In this document: piece after piece, positions 5,943 to 6,349 of the stretch
Layout: every line of letters starts with the position of its first letter
Position numbering within the stretch: position 1 is the stretch's first letter
Position numbers and translations under genes: made by a program
Notes under the pieces: generated by a model
What the model was told of the DNA's origin: nothing
Seen by the model: the letters and a program-made list of their open reading frames with translations, nothing else
Database searches by the model: none
Source: Flavobacteriaceae bacterium
GTDB taxonomy: Bacteria > Bacteroidota > Bacteroidia > Flavobacteriales > Flavobacteriaceae
Direction of reading: 5' to 3'
DNA: 6,349 nucleotides
Assembly (NCBI GenBank): GCA_002711185.1
Contig: PAHL01000061.1
Location: 1 to 6,349 of the forward strand

Positions 5943-6349
5943 TTGAAATATAAACTTTCCAAATCAACATTTATAAGAGGACTTAAATGCGAAAAGTCAC
6001 TTTATTTACATAAACATCATTATAACCTAAAAGATCCAATATCTTCTTCCCTTCAAACAACATTTGATCGAGGAAATAATATTGGGGTATTAGCACAAAA
6101 GTTGTTCCCAAATGGTGTTGACTCTTCCCCTGTAAATCGTTTTAAGATGGTTGAATCGGTTGGGAAAACATTAGACTATATAAATAACGGAGAATCAATT
6201 ATTTATGAAGCTACCTTCCTTTATAATGATGTCATATCAGCTTTAGATATATTAGTCAAAGATGATGAAGGTTGGAAAGCATACGAAGTCAAAAGTTCTT
6301 CTAAAGTAACTGATACGTATATCAAAGATGCTTCTATTCAATATTATAC
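5943..6349 (+). CDS. RecB/Cas4-like PD-(D/E)XK nuclease, DUF2779-type, partial
   Basis: The frame opens after TAA at 5931-5933, starts at TTG 5943 (no ATG is available) and runs off the right edge after 135 codons. The start LSKSTFIRGLKCEKSLYL is typical of the DUF2779-containing family, whose N-terminal half is a Cas4/RecB-like PD-(D/E)XK nuclease. Visible residues are Cys16 in LKCEKS (the position of the first iron-sulfur cysteine in Cas4-like proteins), the FDRGNNIG motif (41-48), Glu89, Asp102 (ALDILVK), Glu115 and Lys117 (YEVKSS), and Gln133 (IQYY), matching the D...ExK...QxxxY nuclease motif. The remaining iron-sulfur cysteines and the C-terminal DUF2779 domain would lie outside the window. 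It is likely a DNA-processing enzyme, perhaps in repair or defence. Context gives no CRISPR link. The cellular role of the family is poorly defined. Confidence 0.85.
   Translation, partial: MKYKLSKSTFIRGLKCEKSLYLHKHHYNLKDPISSSLQTTFDRGNNIGVLAQKLFPNGVDSSPVNRFKMVESVGKTLDYINNGESIIYEATFLYNDVISALDILVKDDEGWKAYEVKSSSKVTDTYIKDASIQYY

Noticed and set aside
1..6349. CRISPR array or tRNA/rRNA gene
   Set aside because: No regularly spaced direct repeats and no tRNA-like or rRNA-like sequence were seen; the Cas4-like nuclease alone does not imply CRISPR.

Overview
This AT-rich window looks chromosomal and most likely comes from a member of the Bacteroidota (Cytophagales or Flavobacteriales type). The reasons are a tricorn-like S41 protease with a signal peptide and a Lys-rich linker, a lipoprotein with a C-S-K-E-E start, a DUF2779-type RecB/Cas4-like nuclease, the lack of Shine-Dalgarno sequences, and TAnnTTTG-like promoter motifs. 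The genus cannot be told from the sequence.

Layout. Bases 1-97 hold the 5' part of a small minus-strand gene that runs off the left edge. After a 120-base divergent spacer, a small plus-strand gene (235-483) encodes an acidic hypothetical protein; its natural start may be out of frame because of an A6 tract. Bases 502-618 on the minus strand carry what looks like the decayed C-terminal tail of an IS3-type transposase. The only large gene, 669-3965, is a complete 1098-residue exported tricorn-like protease: two beta-propellers, C1 helical domain, PDZ and S41 catalytic domain, with His756, Ser978 and Glu1036 as likely catalytic residues. It converges with a minus-strand hypothetical gene (4031-4444).

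From 4554 rightward, all genes are on the plus strand and closely spaced: a 57-residue protein (TTG start), a 50-residue protein 3 bases later (4731-4883), a cysteine-rich lipoprotein (4914-5573) and a 61-residue acidic protein (5599-5784). After 158 bases without a convincing gene comes the N-terminal 135 codons of a PD-(D/E)XK nuclease (TTG start at 5943), cut by the right edge.

How the parts fit. The protease is a recognisable housekeeping-type gene. It is flanked by visibly more AT-rich accessory DNA with small uncharacterised genes, an insertion-sequence relic and a nuclease. The small genes at 4554-5784 may be one transcription unit, but nothing in the sequence ties them to a defined function. 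I found no CRISPR array, tRNA, rRNA or intact mobile element, and no system that I can call novel with confidence. The best leads are the small-gene/lipoprotein cluster, the transposase relic and the truncated nuclease.
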